From the NCBI GenBank assembly GCA_951799445.1, contig OX637288.1, positions 9,240,501 to 9,304,500 on the forward strand: 64,000 nucleotides of DNA, written 5' to 3'. Below are positions 1-11,802 of this stretch, piece after piece (positions within the stretch are counted from its first letter, which is position 1; every line of letters starts with the position of its first letter). The position numbers and the translations under genes were made by a program. The stretch is from Pseudisothecium myosuroides. Lineage: Eukaryota; Streptophyta; Bryopsida; Hypnales; Lembophyllaceae. The notes under the pieces were generated by a model, which saw nothing but the letters and a program-made list of their open reading frames with translations, ran no database searches and had not been told where the DNA came from.

Positions 1-170
1 GCCTAAATGAGGTTTGAAATTCTACTTAAACCACAATTCCTACTTTTGACTTAAGTATAAACGGTTGAGCTCCTACTATTCCTCACTCTTTACAAATCCC
101 ATATGGGTTGTCCTACCTCCTACCACCCCACTTATATAAAGGCCTTGTCTTTCCCTCTCTTCAAACACCA
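1..170 (+). promoter_or_regulatory. Promoter-like repeat module with TATA box (copy 1)
   Basis: Shares, in order, TAAATGAGGTTTGAAAT, CACAATTCCT, ATCCCATATGG, CCACTTATATAAAG and CCCTCTCTTCAAA with the arms of the 7879-11802 element and with 645-760. The TATAAAG box about 130 bases in is compatible with a transposon or LTR promoter. Confidence 0.5.
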
Positions 171-376
171 ATGTAAGCTACATTCAAAGTTAAATTGAAA
201 TAAATGTTAAATTATTTGGAATGTAGTGGTGGATTTTGGCATTCAAAGCTGTATAGTAGTATATATTTATTTAATTATTTTGAATATAATGTAGGATTTT
301 TTAAAGTTAAATTTTAAATTTATGAATTTAATTTGGAAACTTTAATTAATTATTTAATATCAATTTGTTGATTGCT

Positions 377-470
377 GACATGGCAATCTAATCCGTTTGG
401 CCGTTCTAGTGACGTGGCAGTCTTGCCTGTGTGGCAAGTTTAGCCTATGTGGCAGCTTACGTGGCAAATT
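377..470. promoter_or_regulatory. Cluster of TGACGTGGCA-like ACGT motifs
   Basis: Five related words (CTGACATGGCA, GTGACGTGGCA, TGTGTGGCA, CTATGTGGCA, TTACGTGGCA) occur within 95 bases. TGACGTGG is a typical bZIP binding core. No gene is adjacent, so function is open. Confidence 0.4.
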
Positions 471-644
471 ATTGAATAATAATAATAATTTTTTCACTGT
501 GACCGAATCAAGATATAAAATCAACATAGAAGTGTTGATTATTGTCCGAATCAAAATGTCCTAATCCACTATCCAAAATAACATATATTTTTTGATTTTT
601 TTGTTGAATAGGACACTGAATTTTGTAGTAGTGACATGTTGCCC

Positions 645-760
645 TCATAGAAACGTAATTCTTGCATTTTATATATCCCATATGGTTTGTCTTCCCTCCT
701 ACCACTCCACTTGTATAAAGAGCCCGTCTTCTCCCTTCTATATACTCACATTAAGTGGCT
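645..760 (+). promoter_or_regulatory. Promoter-like repeat module with TATA box (copy 2, shortened)
   Basis: Contains ATATCCCATATGGTTTGTC, CCACTCCACTTGTATAAAGA and CTTCTCCCTTC, matching the second half of the module at 1-170 in the same orientation. No coding frame follows. Confidence 0.5.
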
Positions 761-779
761 TTTAAAGCCATGTGATATA

Positions 780-900
780 ATTGCCAAATATGGTGTATTT
801 TGTATAATGTATTTTGTACGGTGTATTTTGTATGGTGTATAGTGCACTATGTATGGTATATTGTGTATGGTGTATTGTATATGGTATGTTGTATTGAACA
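780..900. repeat. Minisatellite of GTATGGTGTATTTT-like units
   Basis: About seven imperfect 14-17-base units built from GTATGGTGTA and TTTTGTATAATG. The Tyr/His/Ile-rich minus-strand reading frame here is a by-product of the repeat. Confidence 0.8.
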
Positions 901-1039
901 TTATGAAATGCATGTGAATGTCATGTAAGAGATATGAGACTGTCCATATTAACATCATGCCAAATAGTGGATTTAATCACATGAATGTCTAACATGACAT
1001 CATTTTGTTTTCCTAAATCACATTAAACATTGCCAAGGG

Positions 1040-1545
1040 TATTTATGATGAAAAGTAGACGTCTACATTGATGTCACAAGTTATTTGGGCATCTAAAGTG
1101 ACGTCCCAAAATACATCTATAAAAACGTCTAGATGTCTGAGTTGACATCTCATAAAACATGTAGATGTCTAACTTGATGTCTTCAAAGACAATATTAAAA
1201 TTCTTAGACTGCAAAAAACTATGCTGACGTGGCATGCTACGTCATCCTTGCTAGATGCCACGTCACTTTTCCCGCCGCCACGTCACACCTCAGATGCCAC
1301 GTCATGGACGAGAATGGATGAAAAAAATTCCTATGTGGCTGCCCGTGTCCGCATGGTGCTTAGATGGCAGCCACATGACGGCCTTTGAAGACCCCGTTGA
1401 TCAATGTTTTTTTGGATGTCTAGTCGAAAACACTTGGATGTCAGGTAAGATTTTTAATGTTTTTGGCACGTCTCAGGCAACACAAAATTTTGGACGTCCA
1501 CGCTGATGTTTCTTGACATCACACAAGACATCAGCATGCAGAATC
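1040..1545. repeat. Array of GACGTCTA / GATGTC words with ACGT-core cluster
   Basis: AGACGTCTACATTGATGTCA, GTGACGTCCC, ACGTCTAGATGTCTGAG, TTGACATCT, GATGTCTAACTTGATGTC and GGACGTCC recur in both orientations. Between 1218 and 1315 are five copies of TGACGTGGCA or GCCACGTCA. The pattern resembles subterminal motif arrays of DNA transposons, but no transposase or clear ends were found. Confidence 0.5.
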
Positions 1546-1724
1546 CAAGGATAAAAAAAAACGGGTTTCTTATAGTGTTAGGGTCATATTTTCTCTTAGA
1601 GTACCCTCTAGAAAATAAAGTAACCTCTACAAAGTTTTTGCACAAATAAGAAAATGCAAAGGAAAGAACATGGTCAATGCTAGGTCATAAGCAGATTATA
1701 GATAAGTTTTTATGCATTAAAATT

Positions 1725-2165
1725 GAGCCACCCATTCCTAAACAGTGATCCATACCCAACCTATAGGTGCGGTTATTTTCGATTAAGGCTGCACCAGATT
1801 TTTTGGAGCTTAGAATTTTTTTTTTTTTTTTTTCCTTTTCAAAATTGGAACTAAATAAGTTCATGACAAATGTCCCAAGTTGTGAGAAAGAAATTAGGAA
1901 ATAATGAGTAGGAAAAAAGTTCTTGAATGATTGGAATTGGAAGAGTCTAAACATTGGCCATGGGTCCGGAGCACTTTCTGCCTCCCAAAATTCATAATAA
2001 TGTCAGATCAAGTGATAAAATTACCAATTTTTTTTGCAATCCCCGTCATTTCTATCGGTGCACCTCTTAAAATATTTGTTTTGCCTTGCACTACTCTGAT
2101 CATGTCCAAATTGCTTAATTGGTTGGTTATGGGTGGCTCTACTTTATTTGAAAGCTCGACACATG
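1725..2165. repeat. Dispersed repeat copy 1 (partner at 31470-31850)
   Basis: CCTATAGGTGC, ACAAATGTCCCAAGTTGTGA, GGAATTGGAAGAGTCTA, CATTGGCCATGGGTCCGG and CTGATCATGTC-like sequence recur in the same order and orientation at 31470-31850. The short open frames are not conserved between copies. Confidence 0.75.
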
Positions 2166-2419
2166 GAAACATGTAACTCTAATTATATACTAGAGAATGT
2201 GTAAAGATCATCATCAGCAATGCAATCACAAGGGTTACCTTACTTTCTAGAGGGCATTGTACACAAAAAGATTCTATGTCATCCATCAGATACTTAAAGG
2301 TAGATACACCTGAATGTGCCACTGACCTTAAAGCGCCATCTTTACTCTGTGTACATCTCCAAAATCAATTATGTACCTATGTGAAAGAAACGCTTAAGTT
2401 AGAATCAAACTTTGTTCTT

Positions 2420-3349
2420 TAACCCCTAAAGGCCCAAGGTCTTTTTTCTGCCAAAAAACACTGAAAACTGCCATTTCTATAGCAAAAAGTTAAAAAAATT
2501 TAAAATTGTTTTTTTTTCCACATCTAACCGTAGGATCTTACACCTAATTGGTATGAGAATGTGTGGAAAAAATTTCAGAATTTTTGACCACACAGATTGC
2601 AAGATATCTGCGTTTAAAGTGGAAAAAACAAGTTTTTCAGCACATTGCGGGACCAGATTTTTTGTCTTTAAACATTTTTAACTTAAAATTTTTGCACTAC
2701 AGCGTTTTGAGCTTTAAATCTTTATAGTGGAGAATTGAGTTGAGAGTCTAGGAAAAAAAAAAAACTCAAAAAAACTTAATTTTCATCCTTAAAAAAATTG
2801 TTAAGTAGAAGTAGGTATGAGATAGAAGGAAAACCTAAAATATTAATATCTCTTAGATGGAATTAAAATGCACTAATCCCAATGGTGAGATTGTTCTAGC
2901 AAGTAAACTAAACCATTCACAAAAAAAAAATTTGAAAAATTACAAAAATTGCATTCCGAAATGAATCCTACAAGTTATTTTTTTCAAGAAGATGCTCTAA
3001 CTGCCCGAACAACAAGAATGTCCATAACTTCCTCATAACAAATCCAAATGAAATGAATAAAAGCTTTCCAGATAGACAAAAATATAATCTATGAGAAAAA
3101 AAATATCTTAAAAAAAAATTCAAAATTTTGCAAATTTTTTTTGCTGCCCCCCGTCCTCACGCATTCCAAGAAATGGCATAACTTCTTGCTCAAAGGTCCG
3201 ATTTCAAATTTTTTTTTCTGCCACGTACCTCTCTCAATTCTTCATGTTCACAAAAAGTTTCAAAAAAATCAGGAGAAAATTTCAGCAAAAAGGTACATGC
3301 CCGAAGACGCATTTGTCCCCCGAAGTGACAACGGGCTTTTAGGGGTTAA
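2420..3349 (+). mobile_element. Non-autonomous TIR element, family TTAACCCCTAAAGG, ~930 bp (copy 1)
   Basis: Begins TTAACCCCTAAAGGCCCAAG and ends CGGGCTTTTAGGGGTTAA, giving inverted ends of about 15 bases next to TTA or TAA. Its interior matches 27230-28166 on the opposite strand and 58334-59275. There is no transposase frame; the interior is noncoding and T/A-rich. Flanking sequence resembles the uninterrupted sequence near 29330-29580. Confidence 0.75.
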
Positions 3350-3965
3350 TAACTTTTGCATACAGTGTCCAAATGTCATGTTCTCTGGTGCGTTGGAACC
3401 TCCTTTCAAGTGTCAAGAAAAACACATGAAAATTTGACCAGTCTAATAATAGTAAATAGGCTCAGAAGCAAAAAGTGGTGATTTTGGGTGTACCTACCTT
3501 AGTGTCCGCAGCAAGGTTACAGGGTTACAAACAAAGGTTTTTTTTTATTCACATCTGCTCACCAACTCACACTGCACCCCAGCTCAAGCTTCTTTTTTTT
3601 TTTTTTTTTTTTCTCTACAAATTGTAAGGTACACAGAGTTCGTTTGGGCCAACTTCCCTCGGTTTCCGCAATCTCACACCCTACCTCCATTTACATATTT
3701 GGTTTGATGCATTCGAAAGTCAACGCTCGTCATTGTCGCCACAATCAACTCGGAAGTGGTGGTCACACCTAACCTTGCATCATCTGCCATGGAAGCTTTT
3801 TTCTTAACTTATGGTATGATAACTGAACTTACAATGATCAAAAATGCGGCAAGAAGGAAGAAGAAGAAGAAGTAGTAGTCTGGACCAGCTTGATTTCAGA
3901 ATCTTGCTTTTGGAGACTCCATGCCGGAGGTATTCATTTCGCTTATTGTGCAAAACGGTAAAGTA

Positions 3966-4735
3966 GGGTGCTCTAGAAGCAACCTGCTCTAAAAGCAACC
4001 TGTAAAACACACGTACATTTTGCTTTCTTCAATGTACCAATACTAGACATTTCAAGAGGTGGTCGCTCTGAAAGTGAACTTGCTCTAAAAGCGACCTCTA
4101 ATACAAACGTACATTTTGCTTTCTTCAATGTACCAATACTAGACATTTCAAGAGGTGGTCGCTCTGAAAGTGAACTTGCTCTAAAAGCGACCTCTAACAC
4201 AAACGTACATTTTGCTTTCTTCAATGTATCAATACTAGACATTTCAAGAGGTGGTCGCTTTGAAAGTAAACTTGCTCTAAAAGCGACCTCTAACACAAAC
4301 ATACATTTTGCTTTCTTCAATGTTCCAATACTACTGTATACATTTCAAGAGGTGGTCGCTCTAATAGTGAACCTGCTCTAAAAGCGAACTCTAATATAGA
4401 GGTACATTTTGCTTTCTTCAATGTACCAATACTATACATTTCAAAAGGTGGTTGCTCTGAAAGTAAACCTGCTCTAAGAGCAACCTCTAACACAAATGTA
4501 CATTTTGCTTTCTTCAATGTATCAATACTATACATTTCAAGAGGTGGTTGCTCTAGTAGTGAACCTGTTCTAAAAGCGACCTCTAACATAAACGTACATT
4601 TTGCTTTCTTTAGTGTACCAATACTATACATTTCAAGAGATGGTTGCTTTAAAAGTAAATGTGCTCTAAAAGCGACCTCTAATATAGAGATACATTTTGC
4701 TTTCTTCATTGCACTAGTAGCGTTTGTTGCAGGAG
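3966..4735 (-). repeat. 96-bp minisatellite, about 8 copies, open on the minus strand
   Basis: Units starting ACATTTCAAGAGGTGGTCGC begin at 4047, 4143, 4239, 4340, 4436, 4532 and 4628, with partial units at both ends. The period is 96 except for one 101-base step. Because 96 is a multiple of three, the minus strand stays open and reads a 32-residue repeat with LKKAKCTFVLEVAFRA; the 5-base insertion at about 4335 splits it into two frames of 130 and 115 codons. Nothing besides the open frame supports coding. Confidence 0.9.
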
Positions 4736-5240
4736 GTGGTCATTTTCAGTGACCATTGTGTTTCAACTTCAAACATTTGTAACTAATTCCATGAAGGTTG
4801 AAAATATATGAAGACGACTTGGGTTAGATGCCAATTCTATTTTTCTTCCTGCAATAATTGATTGAAAATTGTTTCAAGGAGTTTAGCTTTCCCTCAAATG
4901 CAATCAGCTCTTAAAAGGTTGCTTAAAGAGCAAACTACCTTATAAAAAACAAAAATCTTCACTAGAGTGATGAAGCAATTATGATGATGTTATTGACATC
5001 GGCAGACGTGAATGAAACATGCAAAACATGGATAAATTGCAACTAAGGTAGTAGGTCCATAAAGCGCTTGAGCTCTAGAAGTGTGCTCTAACGCAAAGGT
5101 ACATATCTCTTTGTCATTGCACTAGCAATGAACAAATAATGTACATTGCAAGGGGGGCGTGGATGCTTTTAGTAATCATTGCATTTCAACTTCAACAATT
5201 CACAACTATTTCCATAAAGCTTCAAAAAATATGATATCGC
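4680..5240. repeat. Degenerate duplication next to the minisatellite
   Basis: 4690-4815 (GCACTAGTAGCG, CATTTTCAGTGACCATTG, TTCAACTTC) matches 5115-5235 loosely. The same family appears reversed at 30840-30935 inside another inverted-repeat element. Confidence 0.55.
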
Positions 5241-7878
5241 AAATTAACTTGAAGGTCAAAGCTAATGGTGGTTAGGGTGTAAATAATAAATTTGATTACT
5301 TGAAAACTTTTTACGCTATTTTGCATTGCTACTTGTAACTCTTGAGAAGATTTTTCAATTTAATTGGATTAGTTTTTGTATTAAATTTCTTTTTTCCTTT
5401 TTATACAAACTTATAAAAATAACAAATTTTTATAAATCTAATTGAGATTTTTTACATTGGTGAACAAGATATGGTCTAATGCCATGATAATATAAGATAG
5501 AGTATTATTCAAAAGATTAAGTTGTGTTCTGATGATTATATAAAAATAGAGTTGGTCATTTGGGGAAGGGGGGGGGATAAATAGCCATGAATTTTTGTTG
5601 TATTGCATTTTAAACTAAGCATTAGGTTCAAAAATATTTTGTAGTTTGACTTCATGACCTAGGCCTACAATATTTTCAGGTGTATGAAATGTTAGGATTT
5701 TCTAATATATGCTGAAATAAAAGTTGCAATATTTTTTACATTCTAAATATCACCAATGTTTAAATATCATAAATAAATTGGTATTTTATTTCTTGATTAA
5801 GGCAATGTGGTCATTGTTAGCCATGACAAGACATCTAGTCATGACATTCGAAAGCAATTAGAGAAGTTATACCCTCTTCATTGTTCACAACATGATTTTT
5901 TTTCCAATAGTCCAACAAACACTATAAAATTTCTATAGAAGATATGGCTAAATTATAATAGGAAATATCAACAAAACTTTCAATATTCAAGTTAAGAAGT
6001 TTAGCATATAATCTACTAATTTTGCAAGAATATGATTGAGACAACTTTTCAAGAATGTAATGGTCTTTTTATGCTATCATTTTCTTTAATATCTCACTTC
6101 AAGTGAATTACATCCAATTATAAGTTTTGTCTATTAGTTAATTGAAGTGATGGAATTTAGTTACTAAGAATATTATTAATTATTGGAGGATATTACATTG
6201 TTGTCAAAAATCCATGACCTTGACTTCTGAAATTCTCTCATTTGATTAGAAGGAGATGGCAATCAAAAATTTAGTTCACACCAATCTAAATAATTTGATT
6301 GACCAAGGCTACAAAAGAATGAAAAACATGTTGAAAAACATGTTGAAAAACATGTTGTAAAACAATGTTTGATTCCAAAAACTATACAAATCCTTGCCCA
6401 AGAATAATTTATCCTAGCTCTTGGTCCCTATTGTAAAAACCTCTTAACCAACTAGCAACTGAGATTACAAATCAAAGGAACTACATCCAAAGTAAATGTA
6501 ATTGTAATGAACTATTAAAATGTTTTTATTTCATAAGTTGTTTTTAGATAAGTTACACAATAGTGGTAGATAGAAAAGCAAAATTAAATATACAAGGTTT
6601 GGGATCTTTTGTCTAATGTATAAGGGACTTCATCATAGATATTTTAACAGTTTTCTAAATTTGCATTCACTTCATTATTATTCATTTCTTATCCAGTTAG
6701 GGATTAAAATAAATTCCACTATATTGTCTAATAATAATAGCCAATACCATCAACAATAAGCTTTATAATTACTATAGTCATTAATCCTTTGAGGTATTGC
6801 CAAGCATCCACCTGTCATTGACTCTTTGATGCTTTCAGTCAAACTTCATAGTTGCTTTGAAAATAGTATCTTTTAAGTCCAATTTAAAAAACAAGATTTG
6901 CCATTTGTTTATTTTGATTAGAAAATTTCAAATATTTAACATTTAATAGCATTCATAAGTTCTATGGATCAAGCTCCTCTTTTAATGGTTCCCCTCTCGA
7001 AATCCCCAATCCTAATCTTACTTTTCAACTGAAATTACATCATGATGTTCAAAATTATGCTTGCCACCTCTCCCTCTAAACTTAAATTCTTTTGCAATGG
7101 AAATTGTCCGTTTGTTTTTAAAAAAAAAGAAAAAAAGAAAAAGAAAACCTTAAATTCTTTGAATATTTTAGTATTAAATATGTCTTTTTGTAACTACATC
7201 AGAAAAGTTGGTCTAGTTTGTTTTGGTGCCATTTTGACATCAAAGGCCGCATATAGGTCATTTTAGTGTCATTTTATCCATACTAGGTTGGTACAAAGGT
7301 TGGCACCAAATTAACTTAATTGCATTTCAATGCACCATTGTGGCACCATGTTCACATGCCTTGAAGTTCCTGATGTATGTCACATTTTTTCCAAAAAGAT
7401 CGTAAATTTTAAATTGTGGGAGACAAATAATTTTATCCATGAAAAAAGACTTTAAAAAACATTCTTCCTAATCAATTTTCACGACCTAATAATAAACCTG
7501 ACTTTTGTTTGTTGAAAGGTAGATTTTCTGCATGCTAAAAAACTCAGATTGGCCACTGCTCAAAAATCGTTCAAGTGGAATTAATTTAATACTTGTCCCT
7601 CACCTAAATGGGGGCATATTTGTTACCAAATTGACCCCTTTAATTAAGTAAATCTTAGGGCCTTCATCCTGTGACACTCGCTGCTGATTTCAAGCTTAGC
7701 TTCCTTCTATTAGTAACTAGTAAGTCGAAGACATACGGAACTGTTCCAGTTACGGGCTTACGGCTGGATTGAAGATATGATGCATGGCGCCTTGCAGTGG
7801 AGCATGGCCACTGATGCCCTCTATACAGTACCCCCAAGTCAAGTTGCAAGAGAGAGGCCTCAAACGTTTTATGGAGTA
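5240..7878. other. AT-rich intergenic DNA, no gene seen
   Basis: Only short open frames and homopolymer runs are present. A 15-base tandem repeat (GAAAAACATGTT, three units) lies at 6320-6362. Nothing else can be supported. Confidence 0.6.
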
Positions 7879-8039
7879 CAGTAGAACCTCTCTAAGTTGA
7901 TCAGTCCCGGACCAGTCTGACAGATTGGTTTACAGAGGTTTATTGACTTAGAGAGGGTCATTTTTAGTCACACCCTTTGTTATGTAGCCCAGTCCGGGAC
8001 CGGTCTGACATGATTAGTTTACAGAGGTTTATCAACTTA

Positions 8040-8810
8040 GGGTACGTTCGCACTTGCTGTTAACTAAAATTTTGGTGTCATTACGGGGGGGTTGTTAGAC
8101 AGTGTCCCACTGAGCCTCTTTCGGGGGCAGGGCTGGGATGCGGGCAGATCAAGGGCTGCTCCACAGCCCTCTGAGGACCCCACAATCTGGCTTTTAATTT
8201 TGGTTTATAATTGATTTTTCCAACAAAGTAGAATAGAATGAACTAGTACACAAGATTTTCAATAAGAAAATGGAACCAATGATGTGGATCTTGTGCCACA
8301 TATTTCATTCTTGTCACATATTCATTTACACCCTGTAGTCGATTTTGCTTTGAAGTAGGAGAGGAGAGAAGCTCTTTATACTAGTGGAATAGTGGTGGGT
8401 GAAACAAACCATGTGGGATATGTGAATTAGGACAAAAAAGAGCTCCTCCACTCATGGTTAAGTGGAAATGCAGGAATTGTGATAAAAGTCAAATTTCAAA
8501 CCTCATTTAGACATAGTAGACTATATTTTTCAAAAAAACTTCAAACCAAGAAAAGTTGGGGAATCAAGTACACTTTTATCTTCAAAAATCCGTTTGAGAT
8601 TTCAATACTCCACCTAAAACTTTTGAACAAATTTCAGAGGAGGTGTTTGAAAATGTCCAAAAAAATGTCCCTTCCTCGGTCCCTTCCATCCCACCCCCTT
8701 TAGAATTTGTCTACAACTCTTACATGAGGCTTCAAAATCTCAAGCGGATTTTAGGGATAAATGTTAGCTTGCTTCTCCCACTTCTTCTAGTTCAATTTTT
8801 TTTTGAAGGA
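8040..8810 (+). repeat. Left inverted arm of the foldback element
   Basis: About 770 bases, nearly identical to the reverse complement of 11001-11772; differences include single changes near 8044, 8050, 8073, 8091 and 8192. It carries the TATA-containing promoter-like module reading outward, to the left. Confidence 0.9.
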
Positions 8811-9004
8811 AGCTATTATATTACGTCCAAATGAAGTCTAAAATTCAACTTTGAACACAATTCTTGCGTTTCTAGTTACATCTCAAATTCTTAAGAACTT
8901 TAAATCAATATTTCATCATTATTGAAACAACATGACAAACACAAAGTAGCCATTAAGGTTGTCTCAGCAATGTCCCAAGTTATATTGAATCAATGTTGTA
9001 AATC

Positions 9005-9125
9005 AAAGGTATTGTTTCAATAATTCAAATATAGTGGTGTTGGAATATTGAATCAACAATTATTTGAAGGTATTGTTTCAACATTTTCAATATGGTGGAG
9101 TAGAATATTGAATCAACAATTATTC
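9005..9125. repeat. Two tandem ~61-bp units
   Basis: AAGGTATTGTTTCAA followed by AATATTGAATCAACAATTAT occurs twice in the spacer of the foldback element. Confidence 0.8.
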
Positions 9126-10563
9126 ATGGTTGAATTCTTTGAAATCATATTCTACAAGGGTTTCTCAAGACTTCAAAATAAAAATAATAATCACTTCATT
9201 GTGTGCTTGTAAGTGCTTGTTTTATTTTAATCGATTCATGATTTCAAGTTGAAATGTTTAAATTTTAGTTCAAGAATGTTGTCAAACTTTAATTTTTTGC
9301 AGTAAAATTGCTCCCAACTTCTATAACAGAGAGCTCTTTGGGAAAATGACACCCTTTTACAATTCATACCTTTCAATCCATGTTGATATTCTACATCAAA
9401 ATAACATTGGGATTTTGAAAATGTTGGTGGATATCTTATGCCAATTGTTCAGCCCTTCATATATTGCACGCACTTGTTGATGGATTTATGATGATAAAAG
9501 AAACTTATCAATATCCAAAATTCCAATTACCTGAGAATGCAAAAGGAGACTATTTCCTCTCTCAAGCTAATTATATTGGGTTTGAATATTGGGATGTGAT
9601 GCAAATACTTATTTATTTATTTACTAGATTTGTATGAAGATGGTATTGTACACACAATAACACTGTGGTTTAGTAGGACGTCAAAGCATGTCGGAGCTCT
9701 TATCACATAGAAGGTATCTTACAAGAAATGTAACTTCTTATGAGAAGGTATGAAATATGTATTAATTTCAAATTTAATTGTCTAATGATGACATGTTAAA
9801 ACAATTTAACTTTATTTTTATACATTTAACCATTAGGTAAACATGGTAAAATATTCCATCAGTGTTTCAAATAACATTAGACTGATTTTTAGTTGTAAAA
9901 TTACTTTGAAAAAGTACAATAATGCACCAAATGTTGAAATAACAATGAAACAAGGGGGGAGGAAAATTTGAGATGTAACTATGAACAACTTCATTTTCTA
10001 TAAACAAAATTGAAAAGTGTTGAATATGGTACAATGTTAGTGGTGGAGAATTTGCAAAGAGGGGTTGGAAGGACATATTTATAGAACTGAACACCATTGT
10101 CCTTGGTTATTTTCTTCCAAAATACTCAATCCTATGTAATTTTAGAGCTCATCATTGCTTACATTTTGAAAACATTTTTTACTTAATTAGTTTTAAAAAT
10201 TCATTCTGTTTTTCTAAACTTACTGCAAATTAAATGGAATTTATTCCCCAAATGCCAAAAGTCAATTCAAATCAGACCTACATGTGCTATTAATAGTATA
10301 TAACATTGTACAACCTTTCTGACATTCTTACTTTGTTTGATGTTCAAATTTACGAATAGCAAAAATTCATATCAAGCTTTTAATATCTTTCATGATTAGT
10401 ATTTGTCAAATCAATTAAAAAAAAAAAAACTTTTAAGTACTTGAAAAGTACAATTTTTTTCATTGCTTGAATGAAAGTTTGTTGTGGTTGACAAAACTTT
10501 TGCATTATACATATATATGAAACAAATATTTACAATGGAAGGTTGCCAATAAAAACATCACTA

Positions 10564-10875
10564 CACTAAAAAGGGTATTTAGTGTTGGATTACATTTAGT
10601 GTAATTACCACCCTACTTGACCCTACACTAAATGTCAATTTTAGGACGATTAGTGTAGTGCTAAACTTCAATGTGCCGCCTTCGCCTTCTCTTCCCTTCT
10701 ACCTTCCTTTAATAAGTTCTAACACTAAATGTAAACATTTTCAGATTTCAGATTTACCATAGAATATATTTAATGTTAGAAATTACATTTAATGTTACTT
10801 ACTTTAGTAGGCTTAATGATATTTAGTGTCATGGTTCACAAATAGTGTTGCCAACACTAAATACCCTTTTTACTG
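10564..10875. mobile_element. 312-bp MITE, ends CACTAAAAAGGGTATTTAGT / CAGTAAAAAGGG, TA target
   Basis: The left end CACTAAAAAGGGTATTTAGT and the right end ACTAAATACCCTTTTTACTG are inverted with one mismatch and are each flanked by TA. The interior repeats ACACTAAATG-type words. It is nested in the spacer of the larger element. Confidence 0.75.
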
Positions 10876-11000
10876 TACTTAGATTCTCATAAAGTAATTA
10901 CGTGTACATGTGATTGAATATGCAATTGCACATTGTTTGTATAAAGAAACTACCAAACTCTTGTAGGATTTAGTAGCAGTCAGTACAGTACTCTAAAATC

Positions 11001-11772
11001 TCCTTCAAAAAAAAATTGAACTAGAAGAAGTGGGAGAAGCAAGCTAACATTTATCCCTAAAATCCGCTTGAGATTTTGAAGCCTCATGTAAGAGTTGTAG
11101 ACAAATTCTAAAGGGGGTGGGATGGAAGGGACCGAGGAAGGGACATTTTTTTGGACATTTTCAAACACCTCCTCTGAAATTTGTTCAAAAGTTTTAGGTG
11201 GAGTATTGAAATCTCAAACGGATTTTTGAAGATAAAAGTGTACTTGATTCCCCAACTTTTCTTGGTTTGAAGTTTTTTTGAAAAATATAGTCTACTATGT
11301 CTAAATGAGGTTTGAAATTTGACTTTTATCACAATTCCTGCATTTCCACTTAACCATGAGTGGAGGAGCTCTTTTTTGTCCTAATTCACATATCCCACAT
11401 GGTTTGTTTCACCCACCACTATTCCACTAGTATAAAGAGCTTCTCTCCTCTCCTACTTCAAAGCAAAATCGACTACAGGGTGTAAATGAATATGTGACAA
11501 GAATGAAATATGTGGCACAAGATCCACATCATTGGTTCCATTTTCTTATTGAAAATCTTGTGTACTAGTTCATTCTATTCTACTTTGTTGGAAAAATCAA
11601 TTATAAACCAAAATTAAAAGCTAGATTGTGGGGTCCTCAGAGGGCTGTGGAGCAGCCCTTGATCTGCCCGCATCCCAGCCCTGCCCCCGAAAGAGGCTCA
11701 GTGGGACACTGTCTAACAACTCCCCCGTAATGACACCATAATTTTAGTTAACAGCAAGTGTGAACATACCCT
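11001..11772 (-). repeat. Right inverted arm of the foldback element
   Basis: Reverse complement of the left arm. The same 74-codon frame exists in both arms, which follows from their identity and does not show coding. The promoter-like module (CACATATCCCACATGG, then AGTATAAAGAGC at about 11430) reads outward, to the right. Confidence 0.9.
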
Positions 11773-11802
11773 TGAGAGGATCAACTTACAGAGGTTTTAC
11801 TG

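Larger units (their letters stand above)
7879..11802. mobile_element. 3.9-kb foldback-type element with pogo/Emigrant-like ends
   Basis: The left end CAGTAGAACCTCTCTAAGTT at 7879 and the right end CTTACAGAGGTTTTACTG at 11802 form inverted ends, each flanked by TA. CAGTARAACCTCTNTAA resembles plant pogo-type (Emigrant) termini, which also use TA targets; that comparison is from memory. Inside are two inverted arms, 8040-8810 and 11001-11772, with only a handful of differences. The 2.2-kb spacer has no transposase and includes a smaller MITE. Two subterminal repeats near 7903 and 7990 (CAGTCCSGGACC...GTTTACAGAGGTTTAT) are at the left end only. Confidence 0.7.

Noticed and set aside
8479..11332. 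Identical 74-codon frames in both foldback arms
   Set aside because: Identity follows from the arms being an inverted duplicate; no codon bias or family match.
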